Source: Sinobacterium caligoides (GTDB lineage Bacteria > Pseudomonadota > Gammaproteobacteria > Pseudomonadales > Sinobacteriaceae). From it: a stretch of DNA of 64,000 bases. The notes below the pieces were generated by a model. The model did not search any database, was not told the origin of the DNA, and was given only the letters and a program-made list of their open reading frames with translations. Every line of letters begins with the position of its first letter. Position 1 is the first letter of the stretch. Where the stretch lies: assembly GCF_003752585.1 (NCBI RefSeq), contig NZ_RKHR01000004.1:124001-188000 (forward strand). Direction: 5' to 3'. This document shows positions 42,239 to 52,784 of the stretch, one piece after another. A program made the translations under genes and the position numbers.

Positions 42239-42295
42239 AATGCACTCCTTAACTTAAAATAAAAACCAATAAAATAGAGGGACTCTAGGAGTGCC

Positions 42296-42490
42296 TTATA
42301 CTTTGCGAAGCATTCTGTTAACAAGAACCATATCGGACTTGTGAACAGCGCTACAACCACGTAGCTGACGCTTACGCTTGGTAGTCATTTTGGTCAAGAT
42401 GTGGCTCTTATGAGCGCTCTTGCGCTTGAAGCCAGTCGAGGTCTTTTTGAAGCGCTTTGCAGCACCACTATGTACTTTTAACTTAGGCAT
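42296..42490 (-). CDS. rpmI: 50S ribosomal protein L35
   Basis: This 64-residue basic protein with [31 protein letters not shown] and [10 protein letters not shown] is the standard L35 sequence. It lies between infC and rplT as in most bacteria. Confidence 0.98.
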   Translation of the reverse strand: MPKLKVHSGAAKRFKKTSTGFKRKSAHKSHILTKMTTKRKRQLRGCSAVHKSDMVLVNRMLRKV

Positions 42491-42578
42491 TTCTTACTCC
42501 ATATCTGAGCGGTTAATTAAAGCGTAGAAACCCTTCGGTCCAAGGCAGCCTTAAGCCCAGGCCCGTCGGTTATCGTCT

Positions 42579-43112
42579 CTACTTCTTTTTGCGGGGTGCA
42601 ATAACCATAGTAAGCTGGCGGCCTTCCATCTTGGGAAACTGCTCAACACTACCATAATCAGCAAGATCGACTTCGATGCGCTTGAGTAAATCCATACCCA
42701 ATTGCTGGTGAGCCATCTCACGACCACGAAAACGCAAGGTTATCTTGGTCTTGTCCCCATGTTCCAAGAACTTAGTCAGTGAGCGCAACTTAATGTTGTA
42801 GTCACCAATGTCAGTACCAGGACGGAACTTCATCTCTTTGATCGTCGTACGCACTTGCTTTCGCTTAGCTTCCTTCGCGCGTTTCTTCTTCTCAAAGTAT
42901 TCTTTGCCGTAGTCTTGCAGCTTGCAGACTACTGGCTCATTGTCACTCATCTGCACGAGGTCAAGGCTGGCAGCTTCGGCCGCGGCTAACGCATCGCGGA
43001 AGTCCATCACACCCATCTTCTCGCCTTCTGCGCCGATGAGCATAACTTCTTTGGCCTTGATGGCTCCGTTTATCTTAGGACGCTTATCGCCCTTAGCGTT
43101 GTCTCTTTTAAT
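42579..43112 (-). CDS. infC: Translation initiation factor IF-3 (AUU start)
   Basis: IF3 blocks 50S joining and proofreads start codons. N-domain: [20 protein letters not shown]; linker [13 protein letters not shown]-domain: [20 protein letters not shown] and [18 protein letters not shown] place the start at ATT (43112): it follows GGAG by eight bases and gives an N-terminus equivalent to E. coli IF3, which also starts at AUU for autoregulation. The longer ATG/GTG frame would overlap thrS and add nine unrelated residues. ATTAA overlaps the thrS stop by one base. Confidence 0.93.
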   Translation of the reverse strand: MKRDNAKGDKRPKINGAIKAKEVMLIGAEGEKMGVMDFRDALAAAEAASLDLVQMSDNEPVVCKLQDYGKEYFEKKKRAKEAKRKQVRTTIKEMKFRPGTDIGDYNIKLRSLTKFLEHGDKTKITLRFRGREMAHQQLGMDLLKRIEVDLADYGSVEQFPKMEGRQLTMVIAPRKKK

Positions 43113-45039
43113 CGTTTTTCTCCATAGAAACACGGCCACGTCGAGCTACGTCTGCCTGAATGTGAGTAATGAACTCGTCGATAGACATAACACCGAGGTC
43201 TTCACCACCTCGCGCTCGCACAGCCACGGTCTGAGATTCAATTTCCTTATCACCAACGACTAGCTGATAAGGGACCTTCTGAATTGTGTGCTGGCGGATT
43301 TTAAAGCCGATCTTCTCATTTCTCAAGTCCGCTTGTGCCCTAAAGCCCAATTTATTTAGTTTATCGGCCAAATTAGCGCAATATTCCGCCTGTGAGTCGG
43401 TAATATTCAGAATCGACACCTGTTCGGGTGCCAGCCAAGCTGGGAAGACACCTTCGTAATGTTCGATCAAAATGCCGATGAAACGCTCAAACGAACCCAA
43501 AATGGCTCGGTGCAACATCACCGGTGCTTTACGCTGATCGTCGAGATCGACATATTTGGCATCGAGACGCCCTGGCATTGAGAAATCGACCTGAATAGTA
43601 CCCAACTGCCAGACACGGCCGATACAGTCTTTCAGTGAGAACTCGATCTTAGGGCCGTAGAAGGCACCCTCACCCGGCAGCTCCTGCCAAGGTAAGCCTT
43701 TATTATCAAGAGCATCAGCCAATGCCTTCTCTGCGGCATCCCAATCTTCATCAGAACCCACACGCTTTTCTGGACGTGTCGACAGACGATAGATAACCTC
43801 ATCGAAGCCAAAGTCTTTATAAACATCGTGCAGGAAGTCGATGAACGACGACACTTCGGGCTGAATCTGCTCCTCGGTACAGAAGATGTGTGCATCATCC
43901 TGTACAAAACCACGCACACGCATGATGCCGTGTAACGAGCCTGAGGGCTCATTACGGTGACACGAGCCAAACTCAGCGAGACGCAGCGGCAGGTCACGGT
44001 ATGAACGCAGGCCTTGGTTAAAGACCTGTACATGGCAGGGGCAGTTCATCGGCTTAACAGCGAACTGACGCTCTTCGGTATTCAGCATAAACATATCGTC
44101 GCTGAACTTGTCAGCGTGACCAGAGCGCTCCCAAAGACTAAGATCGACCAGCTGCGGGGTCTTGATCTCTTGGTAGTCGTGCTCACGCTGCTTGTTGCGC
44201 ATATAGCTTTCAATAGTGTTGTAGATGGTCCAGCCCTTCGGGTGCCAGAACACCATGCCTGGTGCCTCTTCCTGCATGTGGAAGAGATCAAGCTTCTTAC
44301 CGATCTTGCGGTGATCACGCTTCTCGGCTTCTTCGATACGGCGAATGTACTGCTTAAGCTGCTTCTTATTACCCCAGGCGGTACCGTAGATACGCTGTAG
44401 CATCTCGTTGTTAGAGTCACCACGCCAATAAGCGCCCGCCACCTTGGTCAACTTAAAGACCTGTAGTTTACCGGTGCTCGGCACATGGGGACCGCGACAC
44501 AGATCCATCCAATCACCCTGCTTGTAGACAGAGATATCCTCTGACTCTGGCAGCTCCTTGATGATCTCTACCTTGTACTTCTCACCCATTTCGCTAAAGG
44601 TCTTCACCGCTTCTTCGCGGCTCATCACTACACGTTCAATGGCGAGGTTCTCCCTCGACAACTCGACCATGCGCGCCTCGATCTTCTCGAGATCTTCAGG
44701 CGTGAAAGCACGTTCAAAGGCGAAATCGTAGAAAAAGCCGTCCTCGATGACGGGACCAATAGTAACCTGAGCGCCCGGGAAAATATCCTGGGTCGCCATC
44801 GCCAACAAGTGCGCCGTGGAGTGGCGAATAGTATCGAGCCCCTCCTCATCACGCTCGGTGATAATGGCCAAGGTGGCGTCATTTTCAATCATGTAAGAGG
44901 CGTCAACCAAGACATCGTCGACCTTACCAGCGAGCGTTGCTTTTGCGAGGCCGGCACCAATATCGGCGGCGACGTCATGCACACTGACAGCTTGATCAAA
45001 TGAGCGAGTAGATCCATCGGGGAGAGTAATAACAGGCAT
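43108..45039 (-). CDS. thrS: Threonyl-tRNA synthetase
   Basis: At 643 residues it is full length. TGS domain at 1-62 ([17 protein letters not shown]), editing domain with [10 protein letters not shown] and [12 protein letters not shown], class II core with [10 protein letters not shown] (zinc Cys) and [10 protein letters not shown], and anticodon domain ([13 protein letters not shown]). GAGGAAAG precedes the ATG. It is the first gene of the translation cluster. Confidence 0.98.
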   Translation of the reverse strand: MPVITLPDGSTRSFDQAVSVHDVAADIGAGLAKATLAGKVDDVLVDASYMIENDATLAIITERDEEGLDTIRHSTAHLLAMATQDIFPGAQVTIGPVIEDGFFYDFAFERAFTPEDLEKIEARMVELSRENLAIERVVMSREEAVKTFSEMGEKYKVEIIKELPESEDISVYKQGDWMDLCRGPHVPSTGKLQVFKLTKVAGAYWRGDSNNEMLQRIYGTAWGNKKQLKQYIRRIEEAEKRDHRKIGKKLDLFHMQEEAPGMVFWHPKGWTIYNTIESYMRNKQREHDYQEIKTPQLVDLSLWERSGHADKFSDDMFMLNTEERQFAVKPMNCPCHVQVFNQGLRSYRDLPLRLAEFGSCHRNEPSGSLHGIMRVRGFVQDDAHIFCTEEQIQPEVSSFIDFLHDVYKDFGFDEVIYRLSTRPEKRVGSDEDWDAAEKALADALDNKGLPWQELPGEGAFYGPKIEFSLKDCIGRVWQLGTIQVDFSMPGRLDAKYVDLDDQRKAPVMLHRAILGSFERFIGILIEHYEGVFPAWLAPEQVSILNITDSQAEYCANLADKLNKLGFRAQADLRNEKIGFKIRQHTIQKVPYQLVVGDKEIESQTVAVRARGGEDLGVMSIDEFITHIQADVARRGRVSMEKND

Positions 45040-45149
45040 TTTCTTTCCTCAACCAGTGGTGACCCATACCAGAGGCCACATAGTTCAATATATATAGTTT
45101 AAGTCGATGTAATAGGTGTCGTTTCAAGCCAATCAGCCCTGCACTCAAT

Positions 45150-45224
45150 GCCCGTTCTGGGCAAAAAAAGCAGTTTAAGCAAAGCCTTAAACAACACCCT
45201 CAGTGCCACCCAGACAGAACGGGG
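45150..45224 (-). promoter_or_regulatory. Structured thrS leader with hairpin and T run
   Basis: On the minus strand CCCGTTCTG (45223-45215) can pair with CAGAACGGG (45159-45151). Between them lies the hairpin GTTTAAG-GCTTTG-CTTAAAC followed by TGCTTTTTTT, a terminator-like signal. The arms and the terminator are candidates for thrS mRNA control; E. coli ThrRS binds its own leader. Confidence 0.5.
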
Positions 45225-45367
45225 ACACAAAATAGCGCTCAATTATAGGCCAGCCCAGCAAAACTGCAATACGTAAAGGCCGTGGAAAGCTCAGCCCTGT
45301 CTTTTATCTACATTTAAAACAACACGTTTTCGCATTTCGCAGTTGTTCACTACACTAAAACGACTCC

Positions 45368-47494
45368 ATGCAAAAAAAGAATACGACTATGGACTTCTGG
45401 CGCTTTCATGCCATCGACAATGGCCGCTTAGCAATCACGGGAGAGCTTGCTCTTTTCGTCGCTGTGCTGTCACTCACGATCTCCGTCCTCGCTGCCTACG
45501 CGACCATCATCGCCCTGGAACGTGCTTGGGCTTGCGATAATCGCAAGCTTAACAACCAATGGGCACTGTTAGCTGCCCTAGCACTCGCCATCGGCGTCTG
45601 GACGATGCATTTCATCGGTATGCTAGCCCTCAGACTCCCCACCCCCATCCATTACGACACCGCAATCACCATCGTCTCAATGCTGCCGGTAATCTTTGGT
45701 AGCTTCGCCGCACTCAAACTACTGGCGAATAACAGCCCCAGTTGGCAGCGCATACAAGTAGCGGCACTGTTTTTTACCTGTGGCGTTGTCGCCATGCATT
45801 ACTGTGGCATGGAGGCGATGACTGTTGACGCTGAAATGACTTATTCACCCACCCTCTTGCTGCTCTCTTTCGTCATCACCCAGGGCTTAGCCACACTGGC
45901 GATCTCTATGGGCGGCATTGCCCAGTGCCTGAGGCAACAGCGTATGGCAAAGATCCTCGCCGCCTGCGTTGCTGGTCTCGCGATCGCCGGCATGCACTAT
46001 AGCAGCATGAGCGTTGTCAGCTTTTACCCAACCATCGACACGGCGACCACTGCGGCAGCGCTCCCTCCTCACCTCGTAATGACGGACAACAGCACCCTCG
46101 CGTTAGTCATCACCACGATTTCCGCGCTACTCATCGGCTTATTAATTGTCAGTGCGATATTCGACCGCCGATTACAAAGCGTTGTCATCGATCTGCAGAA
46201 CAAATCGAGACGCGAGCAGATGATCGTCGACAACCTATTCGATGGCATTGTCGTGATCAATTGCAACAACCGTATCGACACCTTCAACAAGGCCTTCCTA
46301 AAACTCTGTCAACACACGGGAAGAGAGGTGGATAAGATGCAAATCAGCACGCTGCTGCCGGCACTTGACTATCACTCGCTGCTCATAGACAGCCAACAAT
46401 CAGACAGTCGCTTCATCAATAAGACCAGCCGCATCAAGCTCATCAAAAAAGATGGCAGCCAAATTTTCTGCGAAGCTACCATCGCCCCCATCACCGTCAA
46501 CACGCACATCCTATTCAACGCTTCTTTTCGCGACATCAGTAAGCGCGAAGCGCTAGAGCTGCAGTTGGCGCATGCACAAAAGCTGGAGTCCATCGGTCAA
46601 CTGGCCGCCGGCATCGCTCATGAGATCAACACCCCGACACAATATATCGCCAGCAATATCGCCTTCCTCAAGGATGCCTTTCAAGGCTGTATCGACAGTC
46701 TGCAGCACGGACAAACGTTCAGTAGTAGCCTCAGCGGGGACGATCGTCATTACTTCCAACAGTCGCTGAACCAGCTCAAGTTTGATTTCATCAGCACAGA
46801 AATTCCGCAGGCCATCGAACAGTCACTGGAGGGTCTTGAGCGCGTTTCCAGCATCGTCAAAGCCATGAAGTCTTTCTCTTATCCCAGTCACGGCGACAAA
46901 CACCTTGTCGATCTTGGCGAGGCCATCGCCACCACCGTCACCGTCGCACGTAACGAATGGCGATACGTTGCCGATGTGCATCTCGACATCGCTAGCGACT
47001 TACCGCCTATCGATGGTCTACGTGACGAAATCAACCAGGTACTACTCAATATGATCGTTAACGCCGCCCATGCCATCGAAGACCGCTATCAAAACAATGA
47101 ACAAAAAGGCCGTATCGACATCGTCGCTCACTTCGACTCGGAGTATTGCTATATCGACATCAAAGACGACGGCATGGGTATCAGCAACGAACATAAGAAA
47201 CGCATCTTCGACCCCTTCTTCACCACCAAAGAAGTCGGCAGAGGTACCGGCCAAGGGCTCAGCATTGCCTACTCGGTGATTAACGAGAAGCACAACGGAG
47301 CCATAGTCGTCGATTCCCATCTCGGCAAAGGCACTACGTTCACGATCAAACTGCCGTATCTACAAGAGGCGTCACAGCAACAGGAAATGGCTTCATCTCA
47401 ACAACACCTTTCTCAACAACACCTTTCCCAACAACACCTTTCTCAACAACACGGCAACCAGCCCGCGTCTACGACGAAGGCAGGGCCGTCATGA
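45368..47494 (+). CDS. MHYT-domain sensor histidine kinase
   Basis: This 708-residue inner-membrane kinase has a seven-helix MHYT sensor (residues ~20-260) with three signature motifs, TMHFIGM, AMHYCGM and GMHYSSM, thought to bind a metal (copper) and sense a diatomic gas or oxygen. Then a PAS domain (~290-400: NLFDGIVVINCNNR), HisKA (AAGIAHEINTPTQYI, phospho-His) and HATPase (NMIVNAAHAIEDR, DDGMGIS, GTGQGLSIAYSVI). The C-terminus has three LSQQH repeats. Its TGA overlaps the next ATG. A start seven codons inside is possible. Confidence 0.9.
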   Translation: MQKKNTTMDFWRFHAIDNGRLAITGELALFVAVLSLTISVLAAYATIIALERAWACDNRKLNNQWALLAALALAIGVWTMHFIGMLALRLPTPIHYDTAITIVSMLPVIFGSFAALKLLANNSPSWQRIQVAALFFTCGVVAMHYCGMEAMTVDAEMTYSPTLLLLSFVITQGLATLAISMGGIAQCLRQQRMAKILAACVAGLAIAGMHYSSMSVVSFYPTIDTATTAAALPPHLVMTDNSTLALVITTISALLIGLLIVSAIFDRRLQSVVIDLQNKSRREQMIVDNLFDGIVVINCNNRIDTFNKAFLKLCQHTGREVDKMQISTLLPALDYHSLLIDSQQSDSRFINKTSRIKLIKKDGSQIFCEATIAPITVNTHILFNASFRDISKREALELQLAHAQKLESIGQLAAGIAHEINTPTQYIASNIAFLKDAFQGCIDSLQHGQTFSSSLSGDDRHYFQQSLNQLKFDFISTEIPQAIEQSLEGLERVSSIVKAMKSFSYPSHGDKHLVDLGEAIATTVTVARNEWRYVADVHLDIASDLPPIDGLRDEINQVLLNMIVNAAHAIEDRYQNNEQKGRIDIVAHFDSEYCYIDIKDDGMGISNEHKKRIFDPFFTTKEVGRGTGQGLSIAYSVINEKHNGAIVVDSHLGKGTTFTIKLPYLQEASQQQEMASSQQHLSQQHLSQQHLSQQHGNQPASTTKAGPS
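47397..47452 (+). repeat. 15-bp tandem repeat in the kinase C-terminus
   Basis: Three and a half copies of TCTCAACAACACCTT (one with a C substitution), encoding LSQQH repeats in the tail beyond the ATPase domain. Copy-number change would keep frame. Confidence 0.85.
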
Positions 47495-48624
47495 GAGCGC
47501 TATTTGTCGATGATGACGCCTTGCTCTTACAGGGTATGAAACGCGCTTTTTTTGCCAGCGACTGGCTTATCAGTACAGCCTCTAACGGTGACGAGGCGAT
47601 GCAGCAGCTCGCTCAGCAACACTACGATGTCGTCGTCAGCGATATTCGCATGCCCCAAATGAGCGGCGGCGAGCTATTCGCTAAGATAAAGCAGCAACAT
47701 CCGCGCACCATCCGCATCGTCTTATCCGGACAGCCCGGCATTCACGCCCCCGTCGCCACCAGTATGGTGGCGCACCACTGGCTCGACAAACCCTGTAGCA
47801 TTCTTGAGCTAAAAGACACCCTCGATAGAAGCTACCAGAACCTGCAGCAAATCAACTCAGAGCCTTTACAGCGGCTAATCGCCCGCGCCGGGGCGCTACC
47901 TACTCCCCCGCCCATCATCTTGGCATTGAAAAACCGCCTCAAACAACTCTCCAGCATCGATGAAATCAGTCAGCTCATTCTTAGAGACCCAGGGCTAAGC
48001 GCCAAAATACTGCACATTGCTAACGCCTCTTATATTGCAGGCAACAACCCCACCAACAACCTACACGAGGCCGTCACTCGGCTCGGCCTAGATGCCGTTC
48101 ATCAGGTCGTTCTGCTGGCCGAGCCACACATGTTCAACTGCCCGCAACAAAACAAACAACTGGTCAAATTACAACAACACGCCCGCAGCTGCGCCAAGCT
48201 TGCACAACAGATCGCACCGTCGATAAAAAAAACCGAAGCGATGTTAGCTGCTCTGTTGCACCGCCTCGGCGACACCTTGCTCATTAGCTGCCAGTGTAGC
48301 GAACGCCTGCCCATCGATATCAGCCAACAAATCAGTAGCCAGCTCCTGCAATTATGGGGCTTCCCACGAGGCATCATCGAGGCCGTATTGCACTGTCGTA
48401 ACGCCGAGACCGCACTGAACGATATCGACGATGTGAGCCAGCTGCGCAGCGCCGACGCCATCTTCATTGCCAACACTTTACTCAGTGGTGGCCAGCTCGA
48501 CCAACGTTTCAGCGCACAACCCCGCATCTCCCCCCTGCTATCGCTCTGGCAACAAAGCAGCCAGAGCCTCAATCACACTGCCCACCACAGCCTCGAACCG
48601 CAAGGAGCCGCTTATGAACCCTAA
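47491..48624 (+). CDS. Response regulator with HDOD output domain
   Basis: The 377 residues comprise a receiver (1-120) with DDD near the start, phospho-Asp in VVVSDIRMPQMSG and K in WLDKPCS, then an HDOD domain (~135-335: LPTPPPIILALKNRLKQL, DPGLSAKILHIANASY, AVTRLGLDAVHQVVLL, ALLHRLGDTLLI). HDOD proteins act in signalling linked to cyclic di-GMP and motility. It overlaps the kinase stop (ATGA) and the next gene by 11 bp. Confidence 0.88.
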   Translation: MRALFVDDDALLLQGMKRAFFASDWLISTASNGDEAMQQLAQQHYDVVVSDIRMPQMSGGELFAKIKQQHPRTIRIVLSGQPGIHAPVATSMVAHHWLDKPCSILELKDTLDRSYQNLQQINSEPLQRLIARAGALPTPPPIILALKNRLKQLSSIDEISQLILRDPGLSAKILHIANASYIAGNNPTNNLHEAVTRLGLDAVHQVVLLAEPHMFNCPQQNKQLVKLQQHARSCAKLAQQIAPSIKKTEAMLAALLHRLGDTLLISCQCSERLPIDISQQISSQLLQLWGFPRGIIEAVLHCRNAETALNDIDDVSQLRSADAIFIANTLLSGGQLDQRFSAQPRISPLLSLWQQSSQSLNHTAHHSLEPQGAAYEP

Positions 48625-49759
48625 CACGAAGATACTCTGTGTCGATGACGACCCCAACATCTTAGATAGCATGACGCGTAGCCTCTACCAACACTGCCGC
48701 CTAACTACCGCTCTCAGCGGCAAGAGCGCACTGGAAGAGATGGACAAACAGGAATTTGCCGTGATCATTTCCGACATGCGCATGCCACAGATGGATGGTG
48801 CCAGCTTTCTCGCCCTGGCGAAGCAGAAAGCCCCCAATAGCACACGTTTATTATTGACCGGGCACGCCGACATCGACGCCGCTGGCAAGGCGATTAACGA
48901 GGGAAATATTTTCCGCTTTCTATTCAAGCCCTGCGTCAACGAGGAGCTAATCAGTCACCTGCAAGACGCCAACCGGCTGCATCAACTGAACAAGATCGAG
49001 AAAGAGCTGCTCGAAAACACCCTCAAAGGGGCTATCAATATGCTCAACAGCATCATGAGCATCACCGCCCCCGAAGCCTTCAGCCGCACCGATAACATTA
49101 AAAGGCTCGTCGTGCACATGGCACGCTGCTGCGGCCAGAGCGATCACTGGCAATACGAAATGGCCGCCATGCTCTCCCACGTCGGCTGCATCACACTACC
49201 ACCTGCACTACTCAAGCGCGCCTTCCGCGGCGACCTCCTCAACGACGAAGAGAAACGCTTGCTGCGCTCGGCACCGCGCGCCGGCGAAAAGATGGTAGCC
49301 AATATTCCGCGCCTCGAAAACGTCGCCAAGATGATCGGTCTACAGCTGGTACGACCAGAAAAGATCCCTAAACATGTCGCCGCCGAAGTGCGCAGCGGTG
49401 CCACCATGCTGCGCGTTGCGCACAACCTCGACAATATGATGCAGCGCGAAGGTATCAAAGCCGCAACGGCTGCCAGCAACCTTTCCGCGGCTTTTAGCAC
49501 ACCCTTCGAACAACAGTTACTACGTTACACCGCCAGCTTTGAGCTCGAACAAAACCCAGAGAACATTCGTCAACTTTCTTTCCAACAACTGCGTGTCGGC
49601 ATGACCATCGACGAGGATGTTCTCGCCGATAACGGCAGCATCGTGCTGTGCCGAGGGCAGAGACTCAGCGCTGCACTCATTGACCGCCTACTAAACTTCT
49701 CTCGTCACACGCCCCTAAAACAGCCGGTGCGCGCCATTGTCAGCGCCTCCGTTAATTAA
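48614..49759 (+). CDS. Response regulator with degenerate HD-GYP-like domain
   Basis: The ATG at 48614 follows AAGGAG by seven bases. Receiver (1-125: ILCVDDDPNIL, VIISDMRMPQMDG, FKPC). The C-terminal region aligns with an HD-GYP fold, but the metal-binding pair is lost: expected A-L-L-H-D-I-G is here AAMLSHVGCITLP, and no GYP is visible. So it probably is not a c-di-GMP phosphodiesterase; a scaffold or binding role is likely. Third gene of the kinase operon. Confidence 0.8.
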   Translation: MNPNTKILCVDDDPNILDSMTRSLYQHCRLTTALSGKSALEEMDKQEFAVIISDMRMPQMDGASFLALAKQKAPNSTRLLLTGHADIDAAGKAINEGNIFRFLFKPCVNEELISHLQDANRLHQLNKIEKELLENTLKGAINMLNSIMSITAPEAFSRTDNIKRLVVHMARCCGQSDHWQYEMAAMLSHVGCITLPPALLKRAFRGDLLNDEEKRLLRSAPRAGEKMVANIPRLENVAKMIGLQLVRPEKIPKHVAAEVRSGATMLRVAHNLDNMMQREGIKAATAASNLSAAFSTPFEQQLLRYTASFELEQNPENIRQLSFQQLRVGMTIDEDVLADNGSIVLCRGQRLSAALIDRLLNFSRHTPLKQPVRAIVSASVN

Positions 49760-50655
49760 CTCTTTTCTCGGTGAGCCTGATCCAGGTAGCGATACACCAT
49801 ATTAGGCTCACTGACCACGTACAAGTAACCCTTATCATCACTGGCAACACCTTCCGGCTGCAGCATCACATCATCGGTCAAATCTAGGTTTGGATCTAAC
49901 TGCTTATAACTCAACAGGTGGCCGGTTTTATCAATTTCAGCAAGCAACTTCGAATCATCACTCAGCACCATCAACGTCTTGCTAACGGGGTTGTAATGCA
50001 TACCAGAAAAATCATCCATATCCATGTGATCCACCATTTCTAGATCCCGAAGATCGTCGACGACAATATTCTCATCGGTCAAGAAGCCATCTATTTTTAA
50101 AATCTTCATTGGGTTGTTCTCACGGGCAACATAGATCGTGCCGGTGTCGCGTACCACAGCTAAACCTTCCCAACCCTTGTTATTGCAACCACCGGTATTC
50201 AAGGTAAAGCTTTTTACCTGCTCCTTATTTACCACCTCAGTATCGTCATGAACTTCGATCAAGTTGATCGCCTGCTGTCGCTCCTCTGCCACCACAAACC
50301 GGCCGTGCCCGGCATAGGCAATGGCTTCCGTATCGCAAAAACCCTCTAACTCAATACTGCGAACAACCTTAAACTCCTCATCCAGCTCCAATATCTTTGT
50401 GGGGGCGTTGATAACCACCCAAAGGTGGCCACTGTCGCTATCGTAGGTCACCCCCGAGAGGTTATCCTCAATGCCTGCTATCGCATGACCGTCAACCATG
50501 CTGCCATACCGTTCCAAACTTATCTCGCTGTCATCTGCCATCAATTCTTGGGTGATAGAAAGCAGCCTGTCATCAACATTGTAGGCATAGAGCACCGTTG
50601 CCATCATCATCAACAACACTGTTAAAGACAGCGCTAATCTGGGTTTTATACACAT
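49756..50655 (-). CDS. SdiA-regulated-domain (YjiK-like) beta-propeller protein
   Basis: This ~299-residue protein has an N-terminal membrane helix (RLALSLTVLLMMMATVLYAY) and the SdiA-regulated-family propeller: GIEDNLSGVTYDSDSGHLWV, EGFCDTEAIAYAGHGRFVV, NKGWEGLAVVRDTGTIYVA, DFSGMHYNPVSKTLMVLSDD and LQPEGVASDDKGYLYVVSEP. Function unknown; exported or periplasmic. I prefer the ATG at 50655; the frame extends 12 codons upstream. It converges with the signalling operon, overlapping its last stop by 4 bp. Confidence 0.8.
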   Translation of the reverse strand: MCIKPRLALSLTVLLMMMATVLYAYNVDDRLLSITQELMADDSEISLERYGSMVDGHAIAGIEDNLSGVTYDSDSGHLWVVINAPTKILELDEEFKVVRSIELEGFCDTEAIAYAGHGRFVVAEERQQAINLIEVHDDTEVVNKEQVKSFTLNTGGCNNKGWEGLAVVRDTGTIYVARENNPMKILKIDGFLTDENIVVDDLRDLEMVDHMDMDDFSGMHYNPVSKTLMVLSDDSKLLAEIDKTGHLLSYKQLDPNLDLTDDVMLQPEGVASDDKGYLYVVSEPNMVYRYLDQAHREKS

Positions 50656-50955
50656 AAAGAGTACCGTATGGGCTTGATCGGTGGCGAGCAAAAAACGATC
50701 AAATAGGTTGATTTTCCAACAAACTACTGAACTTTACCCGGCAAAACAATGATCCCACTCAGCCAAAACATCACTCAACGCACTGCGCATGGAAAACTTT
50801 CCAAAACCGTTAAATAGCTCACAAAGTGAGCAGTTTTTTCTTGTCGATCGGTCATCGCGCAAGCTCACCTCAATCCAGGTGGCATGCTTGAATGCTTCTA
50901 CGATGCCCATTACTATCGGTAGACAATAAAAACAGCGACTAAGGAAAGCTGCAGC

Positions 50956-52428
50956 ATGACCATTACTGACAAGAAGAAGGTGCAGCACAGCCTAAAGCCC
51001 AGTGCCCACCCGTACTTAAACGGCGCCTGGACGCCTAACTTCACCGAATATACCGCCACCGAGATGACGGTCATTGGTGAAATCCCCCACGACATCGACG
51101 GTGTCTACCTACGCAACACTGAAAATCCCGTACACGAGGCCATCGGCCATTACCACCCCTTCGATGGTGATGGCATGCTGCACGCCATGAGCTTCAAAGA
51201 TGGTAAGGCCGAGTACCGTAATCGCTTCATTCGTACCAAAGGCTTTAATGCAGAGCAGGAGGCTGGGCGAGCGCTATGGACAGGTATCGCCAACGATCCC
51301 ACCCTTTCAGAACGACCCGGCTGGGGTGCACAGGGGCACGTCAAAGACTCCTCCTCTACCGACGTCGTGGTCCATGCGGGCAAGGTACTCTCGACGTTCT
51401 GGCAATGTGGCGAGGGCTATCAATTGGACCCTCATACCCTAGCCCCCCTCGGCACCGTCGGCTGGGCGCCTGCAGAGGGTATCTCCGCCCACCCAAAAGT
51501 CGACGAGCGCAGCGGCGAAATGCTGTTCTTCAACTACTCCAAACAACCGCCCTACCAACACTACGGTGTCGTCGACCGCAACAACCAACTCGTTCATTAC
51601 ACACCGGTGCCGCTACCCGGCCCGCGGCTGCCCCATGACATGGCGTTCTCGGAAAACTATTCTATTCTCGTCGACCTGCCACTGTACTGGGATCCCGAGT
51701 TACTAGAACAAGGCCGCCATCACGCCCGTTACTATGCCGACCAGCCGAGCCGTTTTGGCATCCTCCCACGCTACGGAACGGCCGATGACGTGCAGTGGTT
51801 TGAGGCGTCGGCCACCTATGTGCTGCACTGGATGAACGCCTACGAAGAGGGTGATGAAATCGTTCTCGATGGCTATTTTCAGGATAACCCCGACCCGGAG
51901 CCGCTACCCGGCTTACCGAAAACGGTAGGGAAAATGATGGCAAACCTGGATATTCACTCCTTTCAATCCAAGCTACACCGCTGGCGCTTCAACCTAAAGA
52001 CCGGCGAGGTACAGGAGCAGCGACTGGACGAGCGCGCTCTCGAGTTTGGCACCTTCAACCAACAATACGCCGGCCGCAAATCACGCTACCTCTACAGTGT
52101 CTGGGGCGAACCCAACTGGTTCCTATTCTCGGGCATCGTCAAACACGACCTCGAGACGGGTGAATCCTTCAGCCTACCCTTTGGCGAACAACGCTTCGGC
52201 AGCGAGGCGCCTTTCGCGCCAAGGGTCAATGCCAAAGACGAAGATGATGGCTACCTAGTCAGCTTCATCACCGACATGAAGGAAGACCGCTCCGAGTGTG
52301 TACTCATCGACGCCAAAGACATCGAGGCAGGACCGGTCTGTCGCATCATTCTGCCACACCGCATCTGCAGCGGTACTCATGCAACTTGGGCCGACGGCGC
52401 TAGCCTACGCAAAGAAAAAAATAGCTAG
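50956..52428 (+). CDS. Carotenoid oxygenase (RPE65/CCD family)
   Basis: This 490-residue non-heme iron dioxygenase cleaves carotenoid, apocarotenoid or stilbene double bonds. The fold motifs are clear: GVYLRNTENPVHE, HPFDGDGMLHAM, and the four iron-binding His in ISAHPKVD, LPHDMAFS, VLHWMNAYEEGD and CSGTHATWAD. AAGGAAAG precedes the ATG. No carotenoid biosynthesis genes are in the window, so the substrate could also be a lignostilbene-type phenolic. Confidence 0.9.
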   Translation: MTITDKKKVQHSLKPSAHPYLNGAWTPNFTEYTATEMTVIGEIPHDIDGVYLRNTENPVHEAIGHYHPFDGDGMLHAMSFKDGKAEYRNRFIRTKGFNAEQEAGRALWTGIANDPTLSERPGWGAQGHVKDSSSTDVVVHAGKVLSTFWQCGEGYQLDPHTLAPLGTVGWAPAEGISAHPKVDERSGEMLFFNYSKQPPYQHYGVVDRNNQLVHYTPVPLPGPRLPHDMAFSENYSILVDLPLYWDPELLEQGRHHARYYADQPSRFGILPRYGTADDVQWFEASATYVLHWMNAYEEGDEIVLDGYFQDNPDPEPLPGLPKTVGKMMANLDIHSFQSKLHRWRFNLKTGEVQEQRLDERALEFGTFNQQYAGRKSRYLYSVWGEPNWFLFSGIVKHDLETGESFSLPFGEQRFGSEAPFAPRVNAKDEDDGYLVSFITDMKEDRSECVLIDAKDIEAGPVCRIILPHRICSGTHATWADGASLRKEKNS

Positions 52429-52465
52429 CCACACAGAGGGCGTTTTAAACGCCCTTTGCAAACAG

Positions 52466-52515
<50 letters not shown>

Positions 52516-52784
52516 TCCCAACCAACAACAAAAACCAATCACTCCACAAGATAGAAGCATCAACACTGCTCTGTTCGTAACTGACCAACAAGTTTTAAAG
52601 GACGGCTATTTAAATAAGAAAAAATCAGAAAATAAAAGCTTCAACACAACGGTTAAGGTTTATAAAAAAAAGTAACAATAAGTAAAAAGTAGTAGATCCA
52701 CCTCAACCTTTTATTCGCCCACAGGCATATACTTCTCATCGTTAAATCCTCACACGAATTCTCTGCTTCATATTGGAGTACATT

